A stretch of 64,000 nt of DNA from Toxorhynchites rutilus septentrionalis (Eukaryota; Arthropoda; Insecta; Diptera; Culicidae). The position numbers were made by a program, and so were the translations under genes. This document shows positions 43,689-55,073 of the stretch, in pieces. The stretch covers positions 72,404,593-72,468,592 of the forward strand of contig NC_073744.1 in assembly GCF_029784135.1 (NCBI RefSeq). The letters run 5' to 3'. Within the stretch, counting starts at the first letter, position 1; the number at the start of each line of letters is the position of its first letter. Under the pieces are notes generated by a model, which was given only the letters and a program-made list of their open reading frames with translations, searched no databases and was not told where the DNA came from.

Positions 43689-43704
43689 GGCCCTTTTCAG
43701 GGCT
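43689..43704 (+). promoter_or_regulatory. Histone-type 3' stem-loop, copy C2
   Basis: GGCCCTTTTCAGGGCT keeps the histone hairpin with TTTC loop, 24 bases after the coding remnant. Confidence 0.85.
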
Positions 43705-44225
43705 CCAAATTTGATGGATTAGAGTTCAGAAAAGTTTTTTGCAGGCCAAACTGAAATGAGAATTTTCGTTTGGATGCCATACAGCATCGAGAAAATTCCG
43801 GAAAGAAATAATCGTTGCTGAAAAATAATCTGCTAGTTCCCTGGGAATTGAAGAATACATCCATGCGAAAGAGTTTATTTTAATGTTTTCTAATTATATG
43901 GCGAACACAGCGAGCAAATACATTTGATTTCGTAATTTTTCAATCAAGTGTAATTAGCTGGAAAGCTTCTGAAGATTATTCTTTCCCATCAGTAGGATAT
44001 TTTCGTATCCAAACGGAAAAACGGAAAATGTTTCGTATCGCCAAAATTATATAATTTTCAATCGATTATTGCTCAGTCGCCGAAATTTTCATACTCAGAG
44101 AGTTCATTCTCCTCTAGTTTGCCTTCCAAATTGCCATCGTAAACCACACCTTCTCTCGATTCAATCACGCACGAAAAGCATACTGAAATGATATTCTGGT
44201 GGTGAAACCCATTCATTTTTCGTGA

Positions 44226-44375
44226 GGCGTCGTGCACAAATTACGTAACGCGATAAGGGGGGAGGGGTTAGATGTTGCGTTACTTTCTGTTTATTAGAGA
44301 TAGGAAATTGCGTTACGAAAGGGGGGGGAGGTTCAAAATCCGGATTTTTGCGTTACGTAATTTGTGCACGACGCC
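44226..44375. mobile_element. 150-bp MITE, GGCGTCGTGCACAAATTACG family, complete
   Basis: It begins GGCGTCGTGCACAAATTACG and ends with the exact inverse, CGTAATTTGTGCACGACGCC. Between them are G-rich runs (GGGGGGAGGGG, GGGGGGGGAGG). Partial members are at 51446-51560, 54643-54762 and 63402-63470. Confidence 0.85.
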
Positions 44376-45119
44376 GGAGGACATCGACAAGACAACATCG
44401 TTATTGAACGAGCTGAACGGCGAGGGATCGAGGTATTCATTACCTGGCTTGACCTGACCTGAAATGCAATCAGTTTGTTTTAACTGTGAGGGAGCGCAGA
44501 AAAGCCGATCGTTCAGAAGGAGAAGAGAAGGTGACCAAGAGAGTATCAGCATCGAAATACGGTTCCTCGGGAAGACATAGAAGCAGCCGCCACACACACA
44601 CATACACGCGCGCAACTCTTTTCGTTTGCTGGTTATCGAGAGGAAACCTGGAAAGAAATGATCGTTGCTGAAAAATAATCTGCCAGTTCCCCTTGGAATT
44701 GAAAATTACATTCAAGCGAGTTTATTTTAATGTTTTCTATCCATATAATACTGCGACCACATACATTTGGTTTTGTGATTTGTCAATCAAGTGCAGTTAA
44801 CAGGAAAGCTTCTGAAGATTATTCTTCAGAACAAGGTTTTTTGTATCCAATATTGGATGCATAAAACCTTGAGTCTTCAAAGTAACACTCTCGTTTTTGA
44901 AGTCACCCAAATATTTATTTATTCATTCATTCAGGATGGATTTAGATTCAACTTCAAACAAATGATCTCTAAATCAACGATAGTCCTACGTCACCCTTGC
45001 GGTTATACCATAGATATAACCCACTTCCTGTTTTTCAAGTATTTTTCAAGTGTCCTGTTTCTATAAGATCAGTTACATTTTACGTTGTTTTAGTTGTTTT
45101 GATCAATAAATCTGGAAAA

Positions 45120-46095
45120 TGCCGAAGATAAAAGTGCTCACGAAGAAGGACTAATCGATGCATTTCACCAAGAAAATGTTGGTATCAGAGAAATTGCTCG
45201 TGCAATTTTATCAGTGCTCAATTATTTGGCGAATTCTCAAGGATACGGTAAGAAGGAGAGAGCTCCATATAAATCGAAGCTCTCTGACCGGGATGAGCGG
45301 GAAATAGCTAGAACAGCTTCGAATACCTCAAAATCACTTATGCAAATAAAGCAATATTTCAATTTAAATGTTACTCGGGTGACAATCGTCAAGTTTTGAT
45401 AAAAAATTCTCACATAGAGGGGGCTTAAAAGGTTAAAGCTCTTCATCTTACACAATCTCACATCGGAAGACGTCTGAGTTTTGCCAAAGCTCACATGAAC
45501 CGATAGTGGGACATGGCATGTTGTGATAAAGAATGTTTCCAAAAAATACATTATGTTATATACCATAAGGAAAAGTTCTTCAATGTATAGGTTATCTTCA
45601 CTGATGAAAAAAAAGTACAATTTGGGTGGTCCTGATGGGGTACTGGCGTGATTTACAAAAGGAGGAACAGTATTTTCCAACCAGGAGTTTTGGTAGAGGC
45701 TTGTGCATGGTTTTGGCGGGATTCTTTGCAACCGGAATCTCAAGATAGCTTTCACATCATTCAAGGATTACATACATGTTCTGGAATCCTCTCTCCTACC
45801 GTTTTTGCGTGGATATCGTCACAAAAAATTACATTCCAGCAAAACAATGCTATTATTCATACCAGCAAGGAAACTAAGCTGGATAAAAATTAAAAACTTA
45901 ATTTTTTGGACTGGTCGGCTCGCTCTCCAGACTTGAATCCTGTTGAAAAGCTCAAAGTCGCAATTTGGGAAACATGGAAAAACATCGAGAAATCCGTTCA
46001 GTAGAATTTGGTAAATAGTATTCCAACACGAAACTTCCAGGTTATTAGTCGAAATGGCAATGTTGCCAATTGTTGACATGTAAATCAACCGATCA
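45120..46095 (+). pseudogene. Tc3-like transposase relic
   Basis: Across several frames one reads LIDAFHQENVGIREIARAIL (N-terminal helix-turn-helix), YGKKERAPYKSKLSDRDERE, VIFTDEKKYNLGGPDG (first catalytic Asp), RNLKIAFTSFKDYIHVLESS and KKLHSSKTMLLFIPARK (region of the second Asp). DWSARSPDLNPVEKLK completes it, with the final Glu in NPVE. This order and wording match Tc3-type transposases. More than five frame changes and stops make it dead. GGGTGGTCTTACAGAAGTTG near 46229 may be the right end. Confidence 0.78.
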
Positions 46096-46269
46096 TTTTG
46101 AATTTTCATTAATAATACTTATCAATCATATTTGAGAACAACAAATAAACAAACAACTCTATTGAACGAAATTGACGCTAAATATACTTTGTTCTAAGCA
46201 CTCGACTTGTTGAAATTATAATAAAATCAGGGTGGTCTTACAGAAGTTGGACAGAGTGTACCTATTAGA

Positions 46270-48280
46270 TTAACTGACTAGAACCTTATTGATCACATCC
46301 AAACATATTTCGAGCCTCGATATACTCTATGATTAGTTCCATACTGCGACTCTTCTATGCAATCGAAATTCTACAATTAATCCAATGTAAATGAAATTAA
46401 GTAATTAAGTTGAAGCTCATCATATGATTCAGTAAGATATGTAAATTCGTTCAGGTTTTTGCTTTACTCCTTGAAGGGAAATGACGAGTTCAGCTCGTCA
46501 TGAACTTTCCCGAACGAACTGATGGAATGACGTTAAATGAAAGATATGGCTAAAAATGTGTTTGTTTTTGTTAAATGTTTTATGCGAAAGTGATAAGAAC
46601 TGTGTTGAATAGAGTGAATATGAACCGTAACTTTCTATATCAATCACTCCTCTTAAAACTAAGAAAACTAAGTCGTCTGCTAGAGCAGTGCCGACTGAAA
46701 ATAAATTGTCGTTCAAGGGGTTACAGTAATAACCCGAGCTCAATGATTTCATTAATTATCGCAAATAAAATTACGCCGGATACTTGACTTGTTAAAATAA
46801 AGCTGGACAAAAATGCTTAGCAGGAAAAGGAGCATATGAGACGAGCTGAAGTAAATAACACGAAGTAAGTAGCACTTTTTTAATGATTCTGAATGTGACT
46901 CCTTTCTCTTTAAAATGCGTCCCATTTTTACTCCAGAGCCTTAATTTATTTGAACGACTTGTTTCGACCCGTATGCGACCCGGATTTTGATTCCCGACAT
47001 TTTCCTGCATTTCCCGCTTCTCCCGAGTTGGCCACCCTGGTATTGTTATCAAAGGCAAAATTAATAAAAATGAACAAACTACCTTTTTGCATCAATTTAT
47101 GCTAGCTTTCAGAATCAGAAAGATCTAGCTGATATTTTAGCAGGAACTGAAATTTCAGTATTATTGAGATGATTTAAACTAAGTACAATTCAATTGTACT
47201 TCCCGCCGAAATTTATTATTTTTTATGTGTTATAACGTTATAAAATCATTTTTCTTTCACTAAAACAAAAATGCGAATTACAAGAATTACAACATTTATT
47301 CCATTCATATAAAAGGCAAAAATAATCAGGATATCAATGAATACTTAAATGAACATACTTCGGCTACCGTGTCACCTGAATCTGTGGTGGCTTTCCGAAT
47401 TTCGAAATGAGTGATTTGGGTTCGTTTCGACGAATTTTTCCTTTTTTGGAAGCGAGCTCGAAACGAGTGAAACGAATAAGGCAATAGTAGAGTTTCGAGA
47501 AAAATTTGACATTACGTAACATTGTGTTCGAACGTTTTTTAGCTAGAAACGAGAACATCTGTCTCGACGAGAAATGGTTGATCGTCGTATGGCAAAATGC
47601 TAGTGAAACGTTGATTTTAATACTAAACCTTGCATCAAACAAAATTTCAATTGCATTTTGTTTGGTTTTGACGTCTATTTGTACCAGTATGGGAATATAA
47701 ATACAATACTTTTAGTATGTTGCATAACTAATCACTTATTATTCGAGCGCTATGAAATCACAGAGAAATGCAATAAGCATCAACATTTGGAGTTCATGGA
47801 GGAACATTCGGATCGCGTCCAAAGTTTACTGAATGCCCCTGATGCGAAGAGGACTTCTCACTAATTCTGGGACATTTTAAAGGTGCGTTCACCGTAGCGA
47901 GGGACTCCGGTGCGGAAGGTTCCGGAGTGGAAAAAAGTAAATGTGTTAATTTTTGATATTACATTTTTATTACAATAATTTGGTAACACCAGGAGCCAGA
48001 GGGTCAAAACGGTCGCTAATTTTAAAGCAGAAGGAATAGAAGTGTTTCTGGAAGTTGGTTGGTACACGGTTGTATTCGAAATATTTTCTAATGCTTCTCG
48101 GCTAGGCCTGAAATACTGCCGAAATCTTGAAACAGAAGAATAATTATTGTCATTTATATCGAAAACGTAAATAAGACAAACTCACTCATTTTTACCCGTC
48201 TCTGTGGAATAAGCTTGCTCTTATTTTCAATATCGCAGTCGTGTGTTCGTTTTTCACAATCTTTTCTTTCTAACCACAGT
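46270..48280. other. Spacer with an R5 repeat fragment
   Basis: I see no gene. Text at about 47045-47215 (TTATGCTAGC, TGAAATTTCAGTATTATTGA) is an R5 member. Text at 47395-47500 (TTTCGAAATGAGTGATTT) resembles 51270-51315 inverted. Confidence 0.45.
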
Positions 48281-48289
48281 TCCAATATA

Positions 48290-48335
48290 CAGTAGAACCC
48301 CGATTATCCGCTCGCGGATAATCAAGGTTCCACTG
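48290..48335. mobile_element. Minimal pogo/Tigger-like inverted-repeat element
   Basis: CAGTAGAACCCCGATTATCC and GGATAATCAAGGTTCCACTG are inverse ends that almost touch (CGCTCGC between). TA flanks both sides (48288-48289, 48336-48337). The end sequence resembles pogo/Tigger termini. The element is essentially two ends with no body. Confidence 0.75.
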
Positions 48336-48384
48336 TAATATCAAATTGAATTTACCTTTCAATCTTTAGCCGTGCACTTTGCCT

Positions 48385-48505
48385 TGCTTACGAACCCAAA
48401 AATTTGACATTTCTCCTCGAGACAATTTTCGATCGAAATCTAGTACACTGAAAATATTAACTCGAAAATGATACATAATACATTCAATTCGATTCGAGTT
48501 AGAAT
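48385..48505 (-). repeat. Repeat pair R6, left member
   Basis: Its inverse (TTATGTATCATTTTCGAGTT, AATATTTTCAGTGTACTAGA, TTTTTGGGTTCGTA) matches 51140-51262 over more than 100 bases. Confidence 0.7.
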
Positions 48506-49474
48506 TTTTTCGAATCGACTTCGTTAAAGTTCCCTTTGGAACTTTTTCCGTCTCATTCGTATGCATTAACTAGCGTCATTTATTAATACTTAATTGAGAT
48601 TTCTCAAGCCAAATAACTATCCACTAAATAAGCCATGGATTAGGATTTTCCCGAATGAGATCCGCGTAGTTATGAATATCGCGCAAAACAATCTGCGCTA
48701 TGTGTTAGTCATGGACGGGGTCCTCTTGCTCGACAATCGGCCTAATTGTTGGCGAACGTTTCGAAGTTTCATTAGGTTCCCTTTTCGGTTGAACTGGAAC
48801 AACATATTTCTATTAAAATTGTTACTAAAACAATCGGGCTCACACCTTTCCTGACAGCAATACAGGTTTATTTGAAATTCGTAGAATAATTGTTGTATAG
48901 CTTCAAGCTGGAATTGAAATCTGTACAGTTTGGAAATAAGGAATAATCTGTATAATTACATAAAAGTGCGGTGTTTCAAAACCTGGACCTCTAATTTCTC
49001 CGATGTCCCTCAAATTGTTCCTAACTCCTGTGTCTATCACAAAATTGTCCGTTTATATATATTTTTTCCGTGATCTTCAATAGCGTGTATGTCGCTGAAC
49101 GTTATTTTCAAACTGTTATTTTTCATAGTAACCGTCGTTATGATACATGGGCAGGCTTACTGCGATCGTGGCAACAAAAATGGTCCTGCAAAAGTAAATG
49201 AAAACTTTGCACAGTCTTTCACTGAACAACGCATTTTTAATCAAACTGACCCCTTTGTCGAGTAAAAATCTGTTTCGGACACAAACGTAAATAAACTAAG
49301 TCCGAGTCACGAAAACGTTTGTTTCTTTGATCGGAGAAATATTTGACAGATAGTGTGAACGGAAAAAGTTCCAAGATAATCTTTTTTTAAGCAAAATACA
49401 CTTGAAAAAAATACTTCATTGACTCCGCATGGCCTAGGTGGAAACGTTTTGTTTATCCAGTTTTACTATACAGT

Positions 49475-49960
49475 GTACAATGTCGACGTCTAGTGGCGAC
49501 ATTCAAGTTCGGGATCCAAGTTAATGCGCTACATATACAGCCTCATCGTCACCGTCCCGTCAATTATTCTCTTGGACTTATTTTGCCGACGTCAAAGTTG
49601 CCGGTGATTGTGTATGTGAATGCTACCACACGATTCCCATGGGAGAATATTCGACATTTCATTCCTTCACGTTGACTTCACGGTGACGGGACGGTGTATG
49701 TGTAGCGCACTTTATTCTCTATCGGATTAGAAGGCCCAAAGACAATTTGAAATTGCTAAAATTTGAATGAAAATTTCTACTTTTTTCGACACCGTACCAC
49801 TGTCATCGCGAATGGCGAATCAAACAATCCGCGATGACTGATGTACAGTGTCGACGTCTGGTGGCGACTTTTGAGTTCGGTACCATAATTTGGGTCCAAA
49901 AATCAGATTAAAAGGATCGACACCAGTTCAAAAAAGGTTAAAATTTAAATGACAATTTTT
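49475..49960. repeat. Foldback fragments with the GTCGACGTCT motif
   Basis: TGTCGACGTCTAGTGGCGAC at 49479 and GTGTCGACGTCTGGTGGCG at 49847 bracket a hairpin. Its arms include CGCTACATATACAG with CACCGTCCCGTC (about 49528-49562) and GACGGGACGGTGTATGTGTA (about 49686-49708). The centre of the R3 foldback has similar text. Confidence 0.5.
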
Positions 49961-50097
49961 AGATAATGTTTCGACACATTTATTGAAACTCTTCGTTATA
50001 ACGTTTGCATTAAAAAAATGGACTTTTTCGAATGGTGATACAAAACTAAGACAGATAATTATTGAGTTTGATAAATTTCCCATGGAAGGTAATTATA

Positions 50098-51107
50098 TTA
50101 GCTTACTTGAACAAAAAAAATTACGCCCTTTCGAGCGGCCTTCCGGCAGTTAACCGGAACATTCGCCATGGCGGACGAAAACATGCGTGTAGGTATGTTT
50201 TTGAAATCTTTCTTCATTTTATTTATCAATTCCTTATCAGTTTTCGCGACAAAATTGTTGGAGTATTTCTTACGCTTCAAGTTTGCCCAGAAATTCTCGA
50301 TGGGACGCAGCTGGGGGACGTTGGGCGGGTTCGTCGACTTGGGTTCCATATCGATATACAGCCGCTCTATCTCCTATATCGATCATTTCGAGTAGTGGGC
50401 CAACGCCAGATCCGACCAGAACGCCGCGTCTTCGCCCTCATTATATTTCATGATGAACGACGCAGTTTCCGGCAGGCAATTCGTATTATAAATTTCCCCG
50501 TTCACGGCCAGTCAGGAGCTAAAGAAGAGCGGCTTTGACATCTCCTTCTCGCTGATTGTCAGCCACAGCAGCGCCTACTTGGGGAATATGGTGTGTGAAA
50601 TAAACTTCACTTCGGAGCTCGTGACCTGCCAGTCGTTGCCATCCAATGTGAGATAGGTCTCGTCGTCCATCACCACAGCCACGTCGCGATTCGCCGGGAA
50701 AATCGACTTGACCATCTTATTCAACCGCTGCCGCTGCATCATTGTTTGCTGCTCCGAGACCAGTGGACGGGACATTCGCTTCCTGAAATGTATGTCTATG
50801 TTCGCCAGGTACTTTTTCACTGTTTGGCCGGTTGCACCGACCTTCAGCCAAGTGCACGCAGCGATGTTGCCACTTTTCGCTCGATCTTTCTCTTCAGCAT
50901 CCTTTGGAGCCTCTTGGCGCTCAGGGTCGTCGGCCGTCCGGAACCGGGCTTCGTTTCGATGCTCTGATTGTTGTCCAATAGTGCCAAGTTGTTGTAGATG
51001 CCGGAACGGGCGTATCCTACGTCCACAAAGTGCCGGACGGTGTCCGTTTTCGACGCGGTGGGGTACCGTTCTTTGAATGCGCACACTTCTGGGGTGGCAT
51101 TGCGCAT
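50098..51107 (-). pseudogene. ITmD37E transposase pseudogene
   Basis: On the minus strand the N-terminal part reads RNATPEVCAFKERYP, VGYARSGIYNNLALLDNNQS and GSGRPTTLSAKRLQRMLKR. After a frame change come VVMDDETYLTLDGNDWQ (first Asp), PLFFSS, NGEIYNTNCLP and FWSDLALAHY (second Asp). NPPNVPQLRPIENFWANLKR follows (final Glu). Counting residues between the second Asp and that Glu gives 37, so the catalytic signature is DD37E, as in the ITmD37E family known from mosquitoes. Three in-frame stops and at least one frameshift inactivate it. It lies directly below the R6 repeat. Confidence 0.82.
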
Positions 51108-51139
51108 TTCGAAACGAGTAACCCGTTTTGAGAAAATTC

Positions 51140-51262
51140 GAACTCAAATCGAATTGGTTTTAGTATTATGTATCATTGTCAAGTTAATATTTTCAGTGTA
51201 CTAGATTTAGAGCGAAACTTGTCTCGTAGAGAAATGTAAAATTTTTGGGTTCGTAGATAAAG
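51140..51262 (+). repeat. Repeat pair R6, right member
   Basis: It is inverted relative to 48385-48505. It overlaps the start of the ITmD37E region, so R6 may be the terminal sequence of that element. The pair is about 2.9 kb apart. Confidence 0.65.
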
Positions 51263-51445
51263 CAAAGTCAAAGTACTCGAAACGAACAAAAATCACTCGT
51301 TTCGAAATGGGCAATGTCACTCTTGAACGGAGTAGCTTCACTGTGGCGATGCATTGCGGGCTCATTTGCGGGAAAGCTCTTTCGTTCACGAATGTAGAAA
51401 TTAAATGCAAACCGCCCGGACCTGACATAGGATGATGTCACATTA

Positions 51446-51560
51446 GGCGTCGTGCACAAATTACGTAACGCGAGTAGGGGGGGAGGGGGGTCGAGATTTC
51501 GTTACTTAATGTGACATAGGGGGGAGGGGGGTAGCCGTGATCGTCACGTAACAAAGTTCC
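51446..51560. mobile_element. GGCGTCGTGCACAAATTACG MITE, left end only
   Basis: The left end and G-rich runs are present (GGGGGGGAGGGGGG). The right inverted end is absent. Confidence 0.7.
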
Positions 51561-51901
51561 ATTTCTATTCCTGAATAAATTCACGCGCCCCTAGCTTCGA
51601 TTCTGAGACCAAAAGAGGTGTGTTTCCTATGCCAAGATGATAAAGCACGTGTTGTGATGGGCAGTAAGCAGGCACCGCTTGATGCAGCTCGAATATTGCG
51701 TTAATCTACTGAATCATGATTTTGTCATGGCTGGAAAACATAAGCTTATTCTGTCTGTTATCGCAGGATGCAAAACAAAGCTAGGGCACCTCGATCATGC
51801 TGAAGTTGTTCTATGCAGTGTTCCAATATGCGTCGCAATTTGTTCAGGAAGGTACTGTTCCTCGAACGCATTTCCTCATGGGATCGATTTTCAAAATATT
51901 A

Positions 51902-53180
51902 GACTGTCAAAAAAGTCCTGCGGTATTTCCGCGAGGTGTCGTTGTAAGCGCGTAGTTCTAGTTGTATTCATTGTATCGAGTCATACTATAGCTTGTTGGA
52001 AAGGTATTTTTGCGCGCTATAATATAGTCCTTGACAGTGTTTTGTTTGGTTAAGTCGTTCGTGAGTTATAGTGTCGCAAATATGGAGCAAAATAAAGAGA
52101 AAATCCGACATATTTCACAGTACTACTATGACAAAGGCAAAAATGCATCTCAAGCTGCCAATAAAATTTGTGCAGTTTATGGACTCGATACAGTTTCCAT
52201 TTCCACCGCCCAACGATGGTTTCAACGTTTTCGTTCTGGTGTAGAGGTCGTCGAAGATGCGCCACGCTCCGGAAGGCCTGTCGTCGAAAATAGCGACAAA
52301 ATCGCTGAATTAGCCGAGAAAGACCGGCATAGTAGCAGCCGTAGCATCGGCCAAGAGCTGGGGATAAGTCATCAAACCGTTATTAACCATTTGAAGAAGC
52401 TTGGATTCACAAAGAAGCTCGATGTATGGGTGCCACACACGTTGACGCAAAAAACATCTTTGACCGTATCGACGCATGTGAATCGCTGCTGAATCGCAAC
52501 AAAATCGACCCGTTTCTGAAGCGGATGGTGACTGGCGATGAAAAGTGGGTCACTTACGACAACGTGAAGCGCAAACGGTCGTGGTCGAAGCCCGCTGAAG
52601 CGGCTCAGACGGTGGCCAAGTCCTCATTAACGGCCAGGAAGGTTCTGCTGTGTGTTTGGTGGGATTGTCAAGGAATAATCTATTAGGAGCTGCTTCCCTA
52701 TGGCCAAACGCTCAATTCGGACCTGTACTGCCAACAACTGGACCGCTTGAAGGTAGCACTCATGAAGAAGAGGCCATCTTTGATAAACAGAGACCGCATT
52801 GTCTTCCATCAGGACAACGCCAGGCCACACACTTCTTTGGTGACGCGCCAGAAGCTCCGGGAGCTCGGATGGGAGGTTCTTTTGCATCCGCCGTATAGTC
52901 CGGACCTTGCACCAAGTGACTACCACCTGTTTTTGTCCATGGCGAACGAGCTAGGTAGCCAGAAGTTAGCCACAAAAGAGGCATGTGAAAATTGGCTATC
53001 CGATTTTTTTGCCAATAAGGAAGCGAGCTTCTATAACAGGGGTATTTTGAAGTTGGCATCTCGTTGGGAACAAGTCATCGAATAAAACGGCGCATATTTG
53101 ACTTAAAACAGATGATTGTAACTAATTTTATGAACAAATGAAAATTCAAAAAAAAATACCGCAGGACTTTTTTGACAGCC
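51902..53180 (+). mobile_element. Mariner (DD34D) transposon, almost complete
   Basis: The ends are GACTGTCAAAAAAGTCCTGC at the left and the inverse, GCAGGACTTTTTTGACAGCC, at the right, extended by GGTATTT. TA flanks the element (51900-51901, 53181-53182). Its length of 1279 bases is the normal mariner size. It encodes one transposase with two small lesions. Confidence 0.92.
52082..53085 (+). pseudogene. Mariner transposase, one frameshift and one stop
   Basis: The transposase cuts and pastes the element at TA. The frame starts at ATG 52082 (MEQNKEKIRHISQYYYDKGK), with helix-turn-helix domains including SGRPVVENSDKI and SHQTVINHLKKLGFTKKLD. A one-base loss in an A-run near 52450 shifts the frame. 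Then come VTGDEKWVTYDN (first Asp), HQDNARPHTSL (second Asp) and YSPDLAPSDYHLF (third Asp). I count 34 residues between the second and third, so it is DD34D. A TAG at 52684-52686 stands where a Tyr codon is expected (CQGIIY, then ELLPYGQ). It ends RWEQVIE at TAA 53083-53085. Confidence 0.9.
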
Positions 53181-53572
53181 TAATATGTGCGAGCTGCCTG
53201 AATTCGAGATTATTCGGTACCGAAGAATAATCAAGTCAGTAACCATAATTAATGTGGATGGAGGACCAGACGAGAACCCTCGTTTTAAAAAGGTCATAGA
53301 TATTTCCGATCTATTATTTTAATCAATTAAATTTCGATGCAATATTAGTTGCTACAAATTCTCCAGCAGGCAGTGCATTCAACTGAGTTGGATTGTCTCT
53401 TTTCCGGCAGGTTAAATACTTCCTTGTGATCATGAGGGATCTCACTTGGACGAAAAACTCGAAACAAGGGATCCGGAATTGGAAATAAAACATTTTTAGT
53501 ATGCAGGGGAATCGTAAGCTGATTTGTGGAATAACCTAGCGATCGATGGATATCCCGTCAAAGCAGAATATA

Positions 53573-54208
53573 GGGGAACGGTGGTAAAGACCAATACCTT
53601 AAGTAAACGTTGATTTTTTCGTGAATTTCACAAAAAATATATAGTTATCTTCCACAAACTGATAGTCTAGGTCTCTTTTTATAATAAAATTTGTCTTTAT
53701 GGCAGAAATTTTGTAAAATGAATGTGTCCGGCATTTTAAAAAAAAATAAGATTGAGCCGGGAAAGACGGACACCTGGGGTGGGAAAGATGACCACTATCT
53801 GAAAATTCAAGTTTATGTGCTCGATAAGTTTTGGTGGTCCTCAAATAGGCCTTAAAAATGATCGAACAAAAAGGCTTGGGCTTGCAATTTGTATCTTTTT
53901 TTCATATCTAAAATAGCTTCCGGCACTCGGAATGACAAATTAATTGGAAGAGAAGTGATGGTAAAACACTCATGTAGCGAAAAATACCCCAAGAAATACA
54001 CGATAACAATGAGAATCTTATCTTCTGCAGACGAAAATTTACATCGAGCTGCTCTCTGTAGATTTTTTTTGTTTTTATTAATAAATTTAACAGAAAGCCA
54101 GCTAAGTGTACACAGTTATTGTATTGCAAGTTTGTGTATCATTGAAATTTAAAAGAAAAATGTACTTTATTAATAATACAGGGGTGTCCGTCTTTCCTGA
54201 CTTTCCCC
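53573..54208. mobile_element. TA-flanked MITE, GGGGAA ends
   Basis: The left end TAGGGGAACGGTGGTAAAGA and the right end, whose inverse reads TAGGGGAAAGTCAGGAAAGA, match imperfectly over about 25 bases. A third similar stretch (GGGAAAGACGGACACC, 53759-53774) lies inside. TA is at both borders. No protein is recognised. Confidence 0.6.
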
Positions 54209-54642
54209 TATTAATTCCGCAAACTTCTAAATCGACGAAGCGGAATTAGTACAATATCAAGTCTAGTTGTTTGTTCGTCACGTAAAGACATCCCAAGACC
54301 CTTTGCAGGTAGTGAAATGTAACTGCTGCATTGAACGAAGCAGTAGTTATTTTTGTGTAGATCAACATCAATTTATACCAGTACATGGTATACTCAACTA
54401 AACGCCAGATGGTTTGAAAGCACCAATCCCAACAGATGTGAGCATTAATTTTCCATTTTGGTTTGTTCGAAATTCTATGAACTTGTCAAAAGTTCTTCCG
54501 AAGTCACTACTTGTATATAAAGAACTTTCGTCTAAACATTTGATTCCGACCTGGGCAGATATCTGATTTTTTTTACGTTGATATTCTCGTTACTTAAAAA
54601 AAGCTAAAAAATTTTCAAACGACTTTGACTCTGGGTACAGAT

Positions 54643-54762
54643 TAGCGTTACGTAACATGAGGGAAAGGGGGGTTCGTCTTGCGTTACTTTCTGTTACATA
54701 GGTGGGGGGAGGGGGTCCAAAAACCTCATTTTTAGCGTTACGTAATTTGTGCACGACGCCTT
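54643..54762. mobile_element. GGCGTCGTGCACAAATTACG MITE, right part
   Basis: The right end CGTAATTTGTGCACGACGCC is complete. The left end has decayed to CGTTACGTAACATGAGGG. Confidence 0.75.
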
Positions 54763-54912
54763 AGGCGGATTCGCCGCCGCAGTTTCCGCGAGTACAACCG
54801 CAGCGGAGGATCTACAGTGTATTGTGAATGGGCCATGTCACACAGAGCGGGGCGGTTTTCAAATGGAGAAAATAACCGTCGCGATATCCGCGACGGCGAA
54901 TCCGCCTAATGT
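54763..54912. mobile_element. Short MITE with TTAGGCGGATTCGCCG ends
   Basis: TTAGGCGGATTCGCCGCCGC at the left is inverse to GCGACGGCGAATCCGCCTAA at the right. It abuts the preceding MITE. The following text (ATGTGACATCAGCC) resembles, inverted, the text before 51446 (GATGATGTCACATTAGGC). Confidence 0.65.
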
Positions 54913-55073
54913 GACATCAGCCATAGTAAACGCGATGCGATGCGGATTTCAATGCAGTGAAACTGTTTGTGGAGTGTTTTGCCGCGAATGAACGCAAGTG
55001 ATGGTTGCCAGGCGATTCTCATAAACATCTTCACAATCGAACTCATCAAACGAAAATAAAAAGTCCCATGAGG

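Larger units (their letters stand above)
42195..44870. repeat. Histone-bearing repeat units, copies B and C
   Basis: Two consecutive units carry H3 pseudogenes on the plus strand, each preceded by GCTTTCGTTCATTTCTTACT and CTCGCACCGTGA. Spacer text after and between them matches copy A. A MITE (44226-44375) interrupts the second spacer. The motif CTGAAAAATAATCTG(C/T)(C/T)AGT occurs at 43820 and 44668. Confidence 0.65.

Noticed and set aside
48594..48854. An 86-codon plus-strand frame
   Set aside because: No family features, and it lies in AT-rich spacer between repeats.
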